The notes below the pieces were generated by a model. The model was not told the DNA's origin and made no database searches. It worked only from the letters and a program-made list of their open reading frames with translations. A program made the translations under genes and the position numbers. Shown in pieces: positions 1 to 11,945 of a stretch of DNA of 64,000 nucleotides. The stretch covers positions 5,890,001-5,954,000 of the forward strand of contig NC_084703.1 in NCBI RefSeq assembly GCF_033807575.1, written 5' to 3'. This stretch comes from Cydia pomonella (lineage: Eukaryota; Arthropoda; Insecta; Lepidoptera; Tortricidae). How positions within the stretch are numbered: position 1 is the first letter of the stretch; every line of letters begins with the position of its first letter.

Positions 1-159
1 ATTTAATTAAGTAAAAGTGGGAAGTCAAGAGTTTTTAGATGTTCAAAACCTTTTCAATGGAAAATAACCTTTCGGCTCAATTTATTGTTTCTGTAGCTTA
101 CGTTATTATCTTGGATTACTTATACTCGTATCATCTGTTTGGTATAACGTCAAATGGTT

Positions 160-354
160 CTGTACTTCTAGTGTAAATTTAGTCGATAGCGAAACGTGAC
201 GTACGCGTTTGCGTTAAGTCTCATTTTGTATGGGTTTTTGAACAGCGCGCCAAGCGGGACGTTTTGGAAAGTCAAAAATCTCATACAAAATGACACTTAA
301 CGCAAACGCGTACGTCACGTTTCGCTGTCGAAAATATTTACAATAGGGGTACTG
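160..354. mobile_element. 195-bp hairpin MITE, copy 1
   Basis: The arms are AGTGTAAATTTAGTCGATAG / CGACGAAA-type inverted sequence around GAACAGCGCGCCAAGCGGGA. The right end is ACACTAGGGG-like, then TACTG. It differs from copy 2 (11751-11945) at about 7 of 195 positions, four of them in the left terminus. Confidence 0.8.
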
Positions 355-2737
355 ATTTCGAAACACTTTAATACTAATTATTAGAACAATCCAATGTTTC
401 CAGTAAATATAGCTTAAATCCAACCATTCTTTGCTAATAAATAGCATTGTATCTGTAACGTATACATCTTTCAGTCAGCAATTTGTAACGCATGCCTGGC
501 GCTGGATATAGGCCATGAGATGCTCTAAAAGTCTATCACTGCAATATAGCAGTAATACCAAACAAAAAACAACCCTATTTACTTGCGTCAAGAGCGCTCA
601 TAAGTAACTTCCGAGAAATCTTTTTGCGTTTTCAGTCATCCTAAATTGACCATTAGCTCGCGTGGAGAAAGGTCGGTATTTGTCTACGTATTGGTGGTGA
701 TGCGAGTTTTTAGCGTTATTCCCATTTTTAATACATGTCCCGTATACTCCGTACAAATTGCAATGCACCGTGGGCCGCCCGTGTTCGCTCCGAATGTACC
801 ATCGTCCTCACTGTTGCCTGACATATGTAAGCCGTATTGCAAGGGCATAGGGTACAACGATGGTTAATTTATAGTGTTGCTGTTGTTAGGTCCACTTAAG
901 GTCCAGGTTAGTAATTCCCGGCCTAATAGCGCTTCTGCGTCCTATGAAAATGTCTACTACTGGACTATGTTGTTTCAAAACAACCCTATTCACTACGTGG
1001 TAGAGTTCAAAATCAAAATAATAAACACGATAAACGAGAAAGTTATATGTCGGTTTGTCCGTTGAGTTTTCGTTTAAACGGGTCTTGTCGAGTATGACTC
1101 ATCTATTAGGAATTTCTTTCGGTGTCTGAGATATGTTTTTTGCCAAACCAAGATAATAGTACATGTACTATAGTACCCTAATTTAACGGATTAAAAATGA
1201 TTTATGTCGTTATTCATTTGCAAATTTTAATGAGGAATTCTAAGAGTTCGTTGTTTAGAAAATATTCTTCTATAAATTGTCTCATTAGTCATTAAGAACA
1301 AACATTAATTATGGTCCCTATGACAGTTCTTCACTCTTTTCGTAGGAATTATTTTAAAAATAATCAAAGAATTTAATTAATTTGCTTTTCTTCTATAAAA
1401 CATTTTATAAAAATGAACTGTCATAAGGACCTCATCCGACGCGAGAGGTGTAGTTTCGACTGTACGATAGAACAATGTGTTTGTTAATAAAAATGATTGT
1501 AAATACTGGCTAAAATCATGACCCCGCAAAGGAAAAAGTAAAATACCTACAAGCCCACATTACAGTAAACTGGGTTAGTCGGAGTGCCCTATAAAAATAC
1601 TTTTCTGTAACGTTCAATTTATAATTTACCTACGAACGCAAAAAGTAGCGGGTGGTCTCTTCAATATGTATTTAATTATGGGGGTGTTCAAGAAAACACT
1701 ATATATAGTCATATTGGAGTCCTTATCTGAGTTGGCGCTTGGCTAAGTTTTACGTACATTTGAAACCTCTAATTATATAGTTATATAGATTTATTTTATT
1801 TTATTGTCAGACTGACTGATTGCAACGTCAATGTGAATAGCTTTTTTTTACTAAAGATCCTTGTCGGTTTTTTTTTTAATATTTTTGTTTCATCCTTTAC
1901 TATTGCGCTTGTTTACATCCGAATGCGATTTACAACTCAATATATAGGTCGTTTATTTAGCATTAGAACGAAGGTAAGCGATCTTGACGTGTTTTTTTTA
2001 TCAAATAACACTTTCAAAAAATAAGTCAAATATATAAATCATATGCAATTATGTACATTCTTTTGCTTTCATAAATAATTTGAAATAATTTGAACGTTAG
2101 CGTTCATCAATCATTTTCAATAAAAAAACACGTCAAGATTGTTTACCTTTTTTGATTCCAAAAAATGAAGTAAAACAACGTTTATAGGTTAAAAGCCTTT
2201 AAAGGTTATTGCTGATGAAGGTAGTGCAGGTTACATAAATAAACTATGTTGCTCTGAGCACTTGATTTCAGATTCGTATTGAACTAACTCGAATATATAT
2301 TGTACGTTAGCGATATTATATTGGTATAAATCGGGGGAGTGGGATCAAAGCAAAGTTAAAAGCGTTAGTTATTTTTAGTTGCTTAAGTTTAAAAAAAATT
2401 AAGAATGCTATTTTTAATTTGTCGTTTTAAACGGTGTTTTAGTACATACTAACCTTTTCAACTTCGAGATAGATAATAGGTAGACAACATTCAGAAATGT
2501 TGCATACATTACACTAGTAAATACTCGTATCCTGTATTTGGCCTTACACTGTTAATAATATGTACTATACACCTGGCTTTAAACTTTTTGTTTGTTATAC
2601 TTGTGGCCATTTTAGTTTTTTTTAGATAGCTGTCAGGCTTAGGTCAGGCATCATTTCAGGAGGAATGCTAATTATGGTGAAAAAATGCAAAAATGATTTC
2701 TTACAATACTCGTAATAAACGCGGGTTCATTAGTTCA
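355..2737. other. Non-coding stretch, no gene recognised
   Basis: Mostly AT-rich single-copy-looking sequence. A 73-codon frame at 646-867 follows an acceptor-like TTTTCAG at 636, but no motif or neighbouring exon supports it. Confidence 0.5.
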
Positions 2738-2830
2738 TTACTTATTTATTTAAACTTTGTGGCACATTATAACACAACGTACAAATGACGGAATGAATGC
2801 CTAAAGGGTAATGGCGTTCTCTACCAGTCA
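2738..2830 (-). mobile_element. LINE 3' tail fragment
   Basis: The stretch TTATTTATTTAAACTTTGTG followed by a block ending TTCTCTACCAGTCAACCA matches from memory the antisense 3' end of a common lepidopteran non-LTR retrotransposon. The body is missing. Confidence 0.45.
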
Positions 2831-3229
2831 ACCAACAGGGAAAACAGAAATACAATATACTAAGAGCGCTTTTACGGTAATAAACTTCAACGGTATATAA
2901 CGGTATTATTCCAGAATATTATTATAGTTTTATTTGAAGTAGTTATTAAGTTATTTATTCCTATGGAACCTAAGCCAAGCTAATTATCGTACGAGTCGTT
3001 GGTTTTCCGGTATGTTTAGTACGCATAAGACATGCGGGTAGTAGTGACAACGTATTGCTTTTAGTGCGACACGATGACATGTACAGTGGGGTTCAAAAGT
3101 GCATGCACAAGGTATGAATGAATGAAATTGTACATTGTACAATCAGCATTAAAGGTATAGCAGATCAGACGAGTCAAAAGTAAATCTAATCTTATCTACC
3201 TTTCTTATTCTCTAAATAAAAAGAGATAT

Positions 3230-3475
3230 GTGTTTATACAGAGTTTGCACAGACGCCCTGTGCGGTTTAAGAGGAATTTCCTCCCGCGGACGCTCCGACT
3301 GTGGAATGAGCTCCCTGCCGAGGTTTTCCCGAGGGTATACAGTATGGGGTTCTTCAAAAAAGGAGTGTACAGGTTTTTAAAGGGTCGGCAACGCACATGT
3401 AACACCTCTGGAGTTGCAGGCGTCGTGACTGCTTACCATCCGGTGGGCCGCATGCTTGTTTGCAAGACAAAAATA
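3230..3475 (+). mobile_element. 3' end of a non-LTR retrotransposon (LINE)
   Basis: The + frame reads RRPVRFKRNFLPRTLRLWNE, then LPAEVFPRVYSMGFFKKGVY and RFLKGRQRT. This is the typical C-terminus of LINE reverse-transcriptase polyproteins (the R-F-x-R-x-F-x-P-R-T-x-R-L-W-N-x-L-P-A motif). It runs into the 3' block GGCAACGCACATGTAAC, CTCTGGAGTTGCAGGCG and CTTACCATC-type sequence seen elsewhere here (14040, 38343 and 59321, all antisense). 5'-truncated: no reverse-transcriptase core is present. Confidence 0.75.
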
Positions 3476-3505
3476 GTGGGGAACCGTTATACCGTAAAAA
3501 ATATT

Positions 3506-3587
3506 TTCTTCTACTTTTTCCTAAACAGAAAACAATACTGAATATGCCAATTTAGTATTGTGTTCAGTTTAGGAAAAAGTAGAAGAA
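3506..3587. repeat. Near-perfect 82-bp hairpin
   Basis: The arms of about 36 bp (left starts TTCTTCTACTTTTTCCTAAAC, right is its complement ending GTAGAAGAA) are separated by a short loop around GAATATGCCAATT. The left arm has a small mismatch (AGAAAAC / GTGTTCAG). It could be a tiny MITE or a foldback RNA precursor. Confidence 0.7.
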
Positions 3588-3702
3588 ACTTTTATTGAAG
3601 CAAAAAATTTCGGGCGTTTGTTTCTTCGGATCGCGAATTGTAGAAATATTGTATCTCTATTTAGAAAAGTATTGCAGGGTGAAATATACTTTTGGTGCGT
3701 TG

Positions 3703-4426
3703 TTTAAGAGCCCGGTAACGATTTTAGAGCAAAAATGTAAAATTGATAGATTTAGTCGTTGAAATTGTACACCTTTTGTTACGTAATATCTAAATAACAA
3801 GTATTGGTTTCTATTAGCACGTTTTTTCATCTTGCCTTTTAATAATGAGGTCGCAAGCGTGCGTCCCTGGTAATATGCGACGAGAAGGGACAGTTTTTAA
3901 AAATTCATCAATAAAATATGGTAGTAAATTATACAAAATGAAATGATGTATGAGAACAGTTTCAGCAAATGTTGTAAATTGTTTAAGTATCAAAATTACG
4001 TTGAAATTAAGTCGATTTTCAGAGAAATTGTCACTTGTTTTGAAGTAATATCTAATAACTTTAATAACTTTCATTTACACTACTTCAAATTTATAATAGC
4101 AAAAATGTAGTTTATTAATGTTAAAGTACAGGATATGTGTGATACAAAATTACCATTTTTATCAGTCCAATCTTTACGAAATTTACAAATAAGCGGCGCT
4201 GCTGCACTGCTTTACGCGCGTTTACCTAAACGTCCATCAGAAAAATAATCATTACTAATTACAGAGTCTGTTTTCAAAAAATTGATTTATTAAAATGAAA
4301 GATAACAAGACGTGCTAATAGAAACCAGTACTTGTTATTTCTAATAGTTAACAAAAGGTGCAATTTCATTCGCTAAATCTATCAATTTGACATTTTTGCG
4401 ACTAAAATCGATAACGGCTTCTTAAT
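3703..4426. mobile_element. Foldback element with roughly 120-bp inverted repeats
   Basis: Left arm 3703-3835 and right arm about 4296-4426 are inverted copies. Shared blocks include AATTGATAGATTTAG, CACCTTTTGTTA and GGTTTCTATTAGCACG. TTAA lies at both outer ends. The roughly 460-bp interior has no recognisable gene. Confidence 0.65.
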
Positions 4427-4894
4427 CCGCTACTATTGATGCTGATATACGGGGCGGGGCGATAAGGTCATTTATTACATATGCACAATAGTTTTTTTTT
4501 CTGATGATACTTGATATTTTGGCGGTGTTGTGTAATTCTTTATATTATGCACGTACGTAAAGTGAAAAATCAGTATTTTGTGCAAATGCTTCCAATTGTC
4601 ACTCTTCGGTTACGGAACCCTAAAAAGCACAGACCTACCGGAATAAGGAATATTATTCCTATGTATTCCAAAAAGTCGACCATTATTCTTACCGTAACTC
4701 TTAATTGAGTTGAGGCGCTATACATAAACGCGTTATAAGCCTGAATTAGATAGTAATCTTTTGTCTTAATCAGCCTTTAGATTTATGTATTTGTCAGAAA
4801 GGGATAAAACATTAAATAATTGAGGCATGTAAAGTTTTATGAATACGGGGTTAGAATTCAACATATAGCGTTGCTTTATAAGTACTCGTATATA

Positions 4895-5470
4895 CAGGGT
4901 GGACAAATAAGAATGATACACTTTGTTTTTAAATTTTAATTACATTAAGTGGAAATTTTATTAAATATATTTTTCATAAATATATTATTCAGGGTTGGCA
5001 ATTGTATACGGAAGACAATTTCTGCCAAATGTCTACCACTAGCAGCAAGCAATTTTATCTCAAATGTTTCTGTTGTTTAAAACATGTTGTTTGCTCGATT
5101 AATTTTGAAAAAAAGTGACAGTGATTGGCACCCAAATTCCCCAAATTTTGCAGCTCTTGACTTATTTCTGTGGGGCTATCTAAAATTACGTGTCTATGCT
5201 AACGAGCTGATGAAATTTAAACAGTTAAAACCGACTATACGACACAAATGTACTAAGATAATGCCAAAAATGTGCGAATAGATGCTGAACATTGGGATGA
5301 TAAGGGCTTACATTTGCCTGCTGTTAGAGGTGGACATATGTCAGACATTATGTTTCGCATGAATTTGCCAACCCTGAAGAATATATTTTTAAAACAATAC
5401 TTAATAATTTTTAAACTTAATACAGTTAAAATTTAAAAACAAAATGTATACTTCTTATTTGGCCATCCTG
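4895..5470 (+). mobile_element. Degraded Tc1/mariner-type transposon
   Basis: Flanked by TA at both ends (4893-4894 and 5471-5472). The inverted ends are CAGGGTGGACAAATAAGAA and its imperfect complement, followed by ACTTTGTTTTTAAATTTTAA-like sequence. Inside, the frame at 5084-5281 reads DWHPNSPNFAALDLFLWGYL then KLRVYANE. This matches the catalytic-domain motif of mariner-like transposases, which usually reads W-P-x-x-S-P-D-x-x-x-x-D-x-F-L-W-G-Y. The second catalytic Asp position still has an Asp (A-L-D). The element is 576 bp, so most of the transposase is deleted and it cannot be autonomous. Confidence 0.75.
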
Positions 5471-5516
5471 TAGGTAGGTACGTAGTCACCAGCAAGTGTC
5501 TTCGTAGTATCTCGCG

Positions 5517-5640
5517 AATATTATCTGTTCCTGAGTCATGGCTGTTTTCTATGTATATGTATTTTGTCTCCTTGTACCCATAGTACAAGCTTTGCTTAGT
5601 TTGGGGCCTGGTCGACCTGTGAAAGATTGTCCTTAAATTT
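5517..5640 (+). mobile_element. LINE/SINE 3' tail fragment
   Basis: Contains TGTTCCTGAGTCATGG, GTTTTCTATGTATAT and AGCTTTGCTTAGTTTGGGGC. The first two are shared with the SINE at 38008-38482, which marks it as a related tail lacking the tRNA-like head. Confidence 0.55.
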
Positions 5641-5695
5641 TTATTTTTAGTATTGTCAAAAGTCACTTTTTACACCCACTATATTGCTTACTGTA

Positions 5696-5818
5696 GAGTC
5701 ACCAGCAATAATATCTTGCGTAACGAAACGCGCAAATATATGACACGGAGTCATGGCCCAACAATAACATAGTGTCATATTTTTCGTTGTGCAACAATAT
5801 TGCAGGACGCAGGTGACT
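5696..5818. mobile_element. Old palindromic MITE with AGTCACC ends
   Basis: The left arm GAGTCACCAGCAATAATAT and right arm ATATTGCAGGACGCAGGTGACT are imperfect inverted copies around TATGACAC / GTGTCATA. Confidence 0.5.
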
Positions 5819-5944
5819 ATCAAACCTCGCTATCAATGTGGTAAGTCATTGAAAATTAGGGTTGGCAAAAATATAATAACTATTGTGCAGTGAAGCCTAA
5901 CTTCACCGTTGGTGCCCAACTAGTGAAATGTTAGTTATTTGTTT

Positions 5945-6126
5945 TACAAGGGGGCAAAGTTGTTGTTTAACCGTTCGTGCTAATATTGATACCCGAGCAA
6001 GCGAAAGATTCCTAAATTAAATCGCGAGCGTAGCGAGTGCACGAGTGGTTAGACAAGTGGAATCTTGAGCGTTGCGAGGTTTTCAAGGCACGAGGATTAA
6101 ACAAACTTTGCCTTCAAGTGAAACAC
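5945..6126. mobile_element. Dispersed repeat with GGCAAAGTT inverted ends
   Basis: Left GGGGGCAAAGTTGTTGTTTAA and right TTAAACAAACTTTGCC are inverted. The interior has the short motifs CGAGCGTAGCGAGTG and GAGCGTTGCGAGG. I recall this element as abundant in moth genomes. Confidence 0.55.
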
Positions 6127-6143
6127 TAAATTAAAATTGCCGG

Positions 6144-6326
6144 TAATTTTCTGTACGAAACAGTCTGTTGATTATTGCGGGGAAGGGGCACGTCAAATGT
6201 ACGTTACGTACTATTTGTACGTAACGTACAAATAGCCATGTCAGTTAAACGTCAGTCCATATAATACATATGACCATTGGGCGAGGTTTTCGAAAAAAGG
6301 GGTAAGCTCGGTCGTTAAACCTCCCA
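6144..6326. mobile_element. Dispersed repeat family (GGGGCACGTCAAATGTA), copy 1
   Basis: Shares ATTTTCTGTACxAAACAGTC, GGGGCACGTCAAATGTA, AATAGCCATGTCAG and TATGACCATTGG with the copy at 32656-32860. Copy 1 has an extra GTACGTTACGTAC palindrome in the middle. Confidence 0.65.
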
Positions 6327-6930
6327 GAATTCACAACAAAATGTTAAAATTAGGTACCTGTCTTCGCCAGTTCGCCACTCGTCTGACCCGTCCCCAACAT
6401 CGCCTTATTTTTTTTTTGTGTTATGAAAATTACAAGTATACTAAAATGTTTGAAATCCTAAATTTTGAACACGTTCATGAATGCGGAAACAAATTTTAAG
6501 GCGAAGTTATGCACTAAAAGCGAATTTAGGATACGTATTTTTGCCAACCCTTATTGTCAATGAACTGCAACATTTACAACAGGGTTTGGTGACTATCAGT
6601 AACCAGCATAGCTTTGAATATTCTTAAACCTTACTGCAACGACATAAAGCTCACCAATAGTCGCCGGTTAATTTTAAAGCTTTATAGCGGCCGTAAATAC
6701 TTAATTATGGTGAAGTAGGGCACCAGTCGGTATCCGACCGCAATGTGGTCTAATTTTCTTTATTACTGCTCCTAACTATTAAATAAGCTGACAGGCCACT
6801 TTAAATCCGCTGGCTAGACCGTAAGGCGACTGTTTTATTGGTTATGAGAAGCGAATTTTTTCAACGCGCGCACCATCACTTTTATTAACACGGGATTGAC
6901 GGGATATAATCTATCTACGCGTAAATTTCT

Positions 6931-7020
6931 TAAGGGGCCCACTGATTCGCGATTGTCAGTTTTGCGAATAATTGGCAGGCTGATATAGTCCGGCAAACTG
7001 GTAATCTGTGGGTCGCTTTA
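6931..7020. mobile_element. Palindromic MITE (CCCACTGATT family), internally deleted copy
   Basis: Shares the CCCACTGATT start, TTTTGCGAATAA centre and CTGGTAATCTGTGGGT end with 8133-8242, but has lost most of the left arm. Confidence 0.6.
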
Positions 7021-7386
7021 CGCGAAAAAATTGCCGATCGCTATAGTTGGTCATTCCACGAACAAGTGAGTCACGATTTCTTTGCTAGGTTTTATTTATG
7101 ATGCAAATTTGAATAGTCAAACTGTCTAGGTTTAAAAAAAACACTTAATTTTGGATCGCGAACCTTTGAAAACAAAGAAGTGGTGATTTGCATTAAGCTC
7201 TTTTGCCGTAGAAGGACTGAAGGTCCCACATGCTTTCTAGCTGCATTTGGTACTCTTGCCGTAGAAGGGCCCATAATGCTTCTTAGTGTTCGGTCGCACA
7301 GCTACCTAAAACTTAATAAAAGAAACGAGAGTTACAAATAACTATTGAAATTAAATCGAAACATTTATGAAGTTTATTCGCAACCG

Positions 7387-7445
7387 TGGTGTACCGAACT
7401 ATTTGGCCACTTTGACAGCTACAAAGTATTTGACGCTGACTGTAC
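7387..7445. mobile_element. Solo half-copy of the 129-bp hairpin MITE
   Basis: Only the right arm is present (GGTGTACCGAACTATTTGGC to GACGCTGACTGTAC), matching the arms in the zinc-finger array 39 kb away. This shows that the MITE is a dispersed family and not specific to the array. Confidence 0.7.
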
Positions 7446-7490
7446 CATAACAGTTTTGAATGATTCACGGTTAGTTTCAGTAGACTTATC

Positions 7491-7631
7491 GACCGTGATT
7501 ACCTTTTGTATTGTTTCTGAGCTTCCGATATTTCGACTCGGTTACATGCATCTTGTTCACGGGTAACTGGATGCGTGTAACTGCGTCGAAATATCGGGAG
7601 CTCAAAAACAATACAAAAGGTAATCACGGTC
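7491..7631. mobile_element. 141-bp palindromic MITE with GACCGTGATTACC ends
   Basis: The left arm GACCGTGATTACCTTTTGTA and right arm AAAGGTAATCACGGTC are perfect complements. Inner arms CCGATATTTCGAC / GTCGAAATATCGG continue the stem. Confidence 0.75.
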
Positions 7632-8132
7632 AATATCCCGGCCCATATAAGTCCGTTGTGCCATCGTCACACGAGTAGGGCGTGTACCAAAAAGATTCAT
7701 ACCGTTTGAATACAAAAATATGAGTACCGTACGAATAAAACGTATCGTTATTTTCGCACACACAAAAGAGCTCAACCGGTGCTAATGGATTAAATAAGAC
7801 AAATAAAGGTGTCCGGGCTACTCTAATGAAGTCCGTTTTTCCAAACCTCGTACATTCCGATTTTAAAAGTGAACTTTATTACGAAGCTTTAGGGTCGCTT
7901 TTTAATTACCCGGATGGTAAACATCGAGGTTGGTAGAGTAACCAGAGGGATTGGCGGGTCTGGGCGACATTTTCTGTGTCAGTGGAACGCACCTGCCTGC
8001 TGACGTCATTGCAGGCCTAGTTCTTATCTTCGAGTATCATCATCAGTCGAGCTAAAGAGCTAGGTGGGCTACGTTTTTTAACTTACGCGATTTTCTAAAT
8101 TAATCACGACGGTAGCTGTAATGCAATCAGGT

Positions 8133-8242
8133 TAAAGTAACCCACTGATTACCAGTTCGCTGGACGATATCGGAATGTCAGCTTTTGCGAATAACTGACA
8201 GGCCGATATCGTCCGGCGAACTGGTAATCCGTGGGTTCTTTA
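8133..8242. mobile_element. Palindromic MITE (CCCACTGATT family)
   Basis: TAAAGTAACCCACTGATTAC at the left pairs with CCGTGGGTTCTTTA at the right. The arms GACGATATCGG / CCGATATCGTC are also paired. Confidence 0.7.
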
Positions 8243-8748
8243 GATATGATACAATTTCACGAAACTTGAAGATGCTTGCTTACAAAGGTGAATTTATCCC
8301 TAAGAGGACTTCTACTTCTAATCTGTACGGCTACCACGACTTTGACACTTCCGTGATGGCCGTGATAGGTATCACTCGTTTCAGAGAAACGTAACTACAG
8401 TGTTTACATTTAATTATTAATATTCAACCATGTTGATTAATTCGTAGCTCTGTCGGTAGCCAGGCATTGTTTGTGTAAAGATAAATGACTAGGTTCGTGG
8501 CATTTTCTGTAAATCATGTCAAATGTGTGGAAATACATAAAGTTGGAATTAAAGGCGGAGACAATTAAACCGGTGGTATCATCACAGGATGATGCCACCT
8601 TAATTAAGTATTCCTCAATTACTGACTCAGGCATCGGCCATTTTGATTTACGCTAGTGATGCGCACGCGTCTATTGTTTTACTCGCTTCGGTAAGGTCTC
8701 ATTAAGGTGCTGTGCTGTAACCTGATCAGATTGTTTCTATATATATAT

Positions 8749-8932
8749 GTACTAGCTTTTGCCCGCGACTTCGTTAGCGTAAAATTATGATTTCCGGGAT
8801 AAAAATCATCCTATGTCATTTCCCGGGACTCAAAGTATCTCCATAGTAAATTTCATTTTATTCAATTCAGCGGTTTAAGTTTGAAGATGTAACTGAAAGA
8901 ATTACTTTCGCATTTTAAATATTAGTATGGAT
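8749..8932 (+). mobile_element. Dispersed repeat beginning CTAGCTTTTGCCCGCGACTT
   Basis: Contains CTTTTGCCCGCGACTTCGT, TTCCCGGGACTCAAAGTATC, TCAGCGGTTTAAG and the end ATATTAGTATGGAT. These are very common insect repeat blocks, probably the 3' part of an RTE-type LINE or its SINE partner. Confidence 0.55.
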
Positions 8933-9029
8933 CTTCGAATAACATACATGTACATTTTGTAGGGTGATGACCTCTAATATTCTGCTAAACCCGTCTTACG
9001 TTACACATATTTGTTTTAGTTAGTCAATT

Positions 9030-9320
9030 GCGCCGTCTTCCTAGCGTGTCCCCGCTTTTCGCCATGGCTCATGAAATCCTGGGGCTACTTTGCTACTAAT
9101 CCCAAGAGTTGGCGTAGACTCTAGTTTTTACGAAAGCGATTAATATCTGAACTTCCAACCCAAATAAGATACTATGTGGATTTATTCGGTTTCCTTACTA
9201 ATGATTTTGCGTCCATACGTTACGAACTCGCCAAAAACCCGGGGTATGGGTATGAACCCGCGACGATGTCCGGATTGAAAGTCGCGCGGTTTACCGTCAC
9301 GATACTACCACGCCTGCCAG
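9030..9320 (-). mobile_element. tRNA-derived SINE, old copy
   Basis: Degenerate relative of the SINE at 30240-30563, in the same orientation. It keeps GAAATCCTGGGG, GAATTGGCGTAG-like and GTCCGGATTGAAAGTCGC blocks. The tRNA-like head (B-box region GGTATGAACCCGC on the + strand) is at the right end. Confidence 0.6.
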
Positions 9321-9789
9321 AGCCTTAAACAGTAGGTGTTTAAACAACATTGAAAAACTTCTACAATAAATAAACTCGACAAGTATTTTCAGTAGACAAG
9401 GAGATAATTACAGACTACAATTCAATTAGCAGCGTCGGGTTCGCTGTGCTGTTATAACATTTTCATTTAATGAGTAATTTCATTTATTTATCTTTACACC
9501 TTTTGTTTTCCTTCGTGATGGAAAGACGGAAAATATGATAAAACACCTTCGAAATATCTGAAGTATACAATAAATCATTGTTTGTCTTATTGCTTAAAAT
9601 ATATAGTATCGGTTCACAGTCGACAAAACTCGTGTTTTTGTACACATATTTTGTGATTTACCATATTTACTTACATGTACCTAGTCATACTTATATATTT
9701 AATCATCTGTGTCCACAGCTGTTGCAACCTAGCTGAAACGTCGGATAAGGTAAAAATAATTAAAAAACATCGAGTTAGAACCGTTTAAA

Positions 9790-10030
9790 TCACTCTTCTT
9801 CGTCTTCCTCAATGCGCCCACTGTTGAGCACACGGCTCTCCAAATATCCTGCAAGCAGCCAGATTTGCTGCTTCGCCTCTCTATAGTGGAGTCCTTTTGA
9901 TGTCATACTCCCATCTAGTTTAAGGCCTGTAATCTGGTCTTAAACGACACGTACACGCTTGGACACACTTGCTCCACCTATCATATCTGCGAGATACATG
10001 CCCGGCCTAGGTCCATTTCAGAGTAGCAAT
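9790..10030. repeat. Probable LINE-derived fragment
   Basis: The stretch GCGCCCACTGTTGAGCACA and CTCTCCAAATATCCTGCAAG resembles from memory a block in lepidopteran LINEs. No reading frame survives. Confidence 0.3.
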
Positions 10031-11750
10031 CCGAGAGGTAGGATTGGCAAGACAAAAGTTTGAGGTCATATTATGTCGATTTTCTTACGCGCGTTACGCA
10101 CGTATTGCTTGTTTGCTTGTCATGACGTAACCAATTCGTCTAAAGCGACCCTACTTTTTGTCCTATCTTATTTATTTATTTTCATTTAATACATGGTAAA
10201 TCATATAATCTAAGCATGACCCCACAAAACTCAACAAGTTTGTCTGTAGGATCAACAATATCTATAGTATTAGTCATTATAAGTACAATGTACGGACATG
10301 TTTTTTTACAACTCATTGAATTTTGATTGTTTAATTTACCACCTGATAGTTTCAGGTATCCCTGTCGTAGATGTTTATTCTAGAAACGGATAGTTTGCTT
10401 AAAGCCACAGCCATCTGTCAACTCAAACGCATAAATATTAAAACTGCACTCAACTGTCAAAGGGTCATGTCACGTAATGATAGTATTAACATCCGTTTTT
10501 GCGCGATTGACGCTCTGCTGAGGCGAGACGCGATTCATAGTGGTTGAAACGTGATGCGGTAAAAAATCATGCGTCGGCGCACGCGAGGCGTAAGGCGGGA
10601 GACACACTTGCTAGGCTCTTGAGTCACGGTCACAGACAAATGCATTAAATAAACTGAAATGGCTAAGCTAAACATTCCCGTTATCCAATTCCATAGATAA
10701 CGTTTCACAAAATGTTATCACCGCTAATACTACAGTTCGCCTCATCACCTTCGCCATTATGTGAATCATATGACTTTTCGCGAAAATTGTTAACATTGGT
10801 GATGCAAGTGCGCACAATTTTTTATAACCCAATAATTACGTCGGTTGGTTGTATGTGGTTTTAGTCATAAATAAGAGGGATATCATTAAATTTCAGTTTT
10901 AAAAGGGACAATTTAGTTCTGTCTGTGTATGATCAATACATGTCCCACTGTACCAGTAAAGTAATTGCCCCCCCTCTCAAGAGAATGTAGACTAGTCTCA
11001 ATGATAGGCCGATTAGGGAACTAGAGCCAGTACATGGTAACTTTGCACCGAAGACTTGATTAGAACAAAGTACCCTTCTCTCATTATATACGCTATTTTA
11101 TATATAAACACACATTTTCGTTGCAACGCCTTGCAAAGTTAGCTTGGCCCTACTCTAAGAACACGCTTAACACACTGAGAAAACTGTCGTTCCGATTAGG
11201 AAGCACTTAATGCAGAGTTAGAGCCACTAGGACCACTTATAAAATGTTTTACCTCAAGTTACAAATTTAAGTAATGTAAAATTATTCTTATACCTCCATA
11301 TTAAAGTTTAGTTTCGCATAGCATATCCTATATCAGCGTCAGCGGGATGCATTAACGGACGCAATTAAAACTCTTTCAGTGAAAACCACACGGCCATTTT
11401 CGTGCTAACTACAAGAGTGCTTCCATTAAGTTATCGGCAGTTTCTTAATTAGATCGGCCGCTGCACTTCGACTAGTTCCTTGTTCTATTGTATAGAATTA
11501 GGCGAAACAAATAATGAAGCGTTTACGTTTTATTAGTATTAACAAGGCTTTGCGAACCACCGAAACCCTACCCACTAGACTTAAATCGACCGGGATGTGG
11601 ATATGGAAAACTGTTAAAATAGCCCCACTTTCACCTAACCACTCACCAAGCTAACCCAATGTACCGTATCTTATAAAAGCTGTAGACTAACATTTATACA
11701 ATAAACTTAAAAATTAACAATCATTTCGGCGATACGAGTACAACAGTCTT
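10031..11750. other. Non-coding stretch, no gene recognised
   Basis: AT-rich with no convincing frame, splice-bounded exon or strong repeat. Short inverted repeats occur but none has clear ends. Confidence 0.45.
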
Positions 11751-11945
11751 CAGTGCCCCTAGTGTAAATTTAGTCGATAGCGAAACGTGACGTACGCGTT
11801 TGCGTTAAGTCTCATTTTGTATGGGTTTTTGAACAGCGCGCCAAGCGGGACGTTTTGGAAAGTCAAAAATCTCATACAAAATGACACTTAACGGAAACGC
11901 GTACGTAACGTTTCGCTGTCGAAAATATTTACACTAGGGGTACTG
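11751..11945. mobile_element. 195-bp hairpin MITE, copy 2
   Basis: This is the better preserved copy: it begins CAGTGCCCCTAGTGTAAAT and ends ATTTACACTAGGGGTACTG, so the terminal inverted repeats are nearly complete. The CAGTG ends suggest a hAT-like family, but no clear 8-bp target duplication is visible. Confidence 0.8.
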
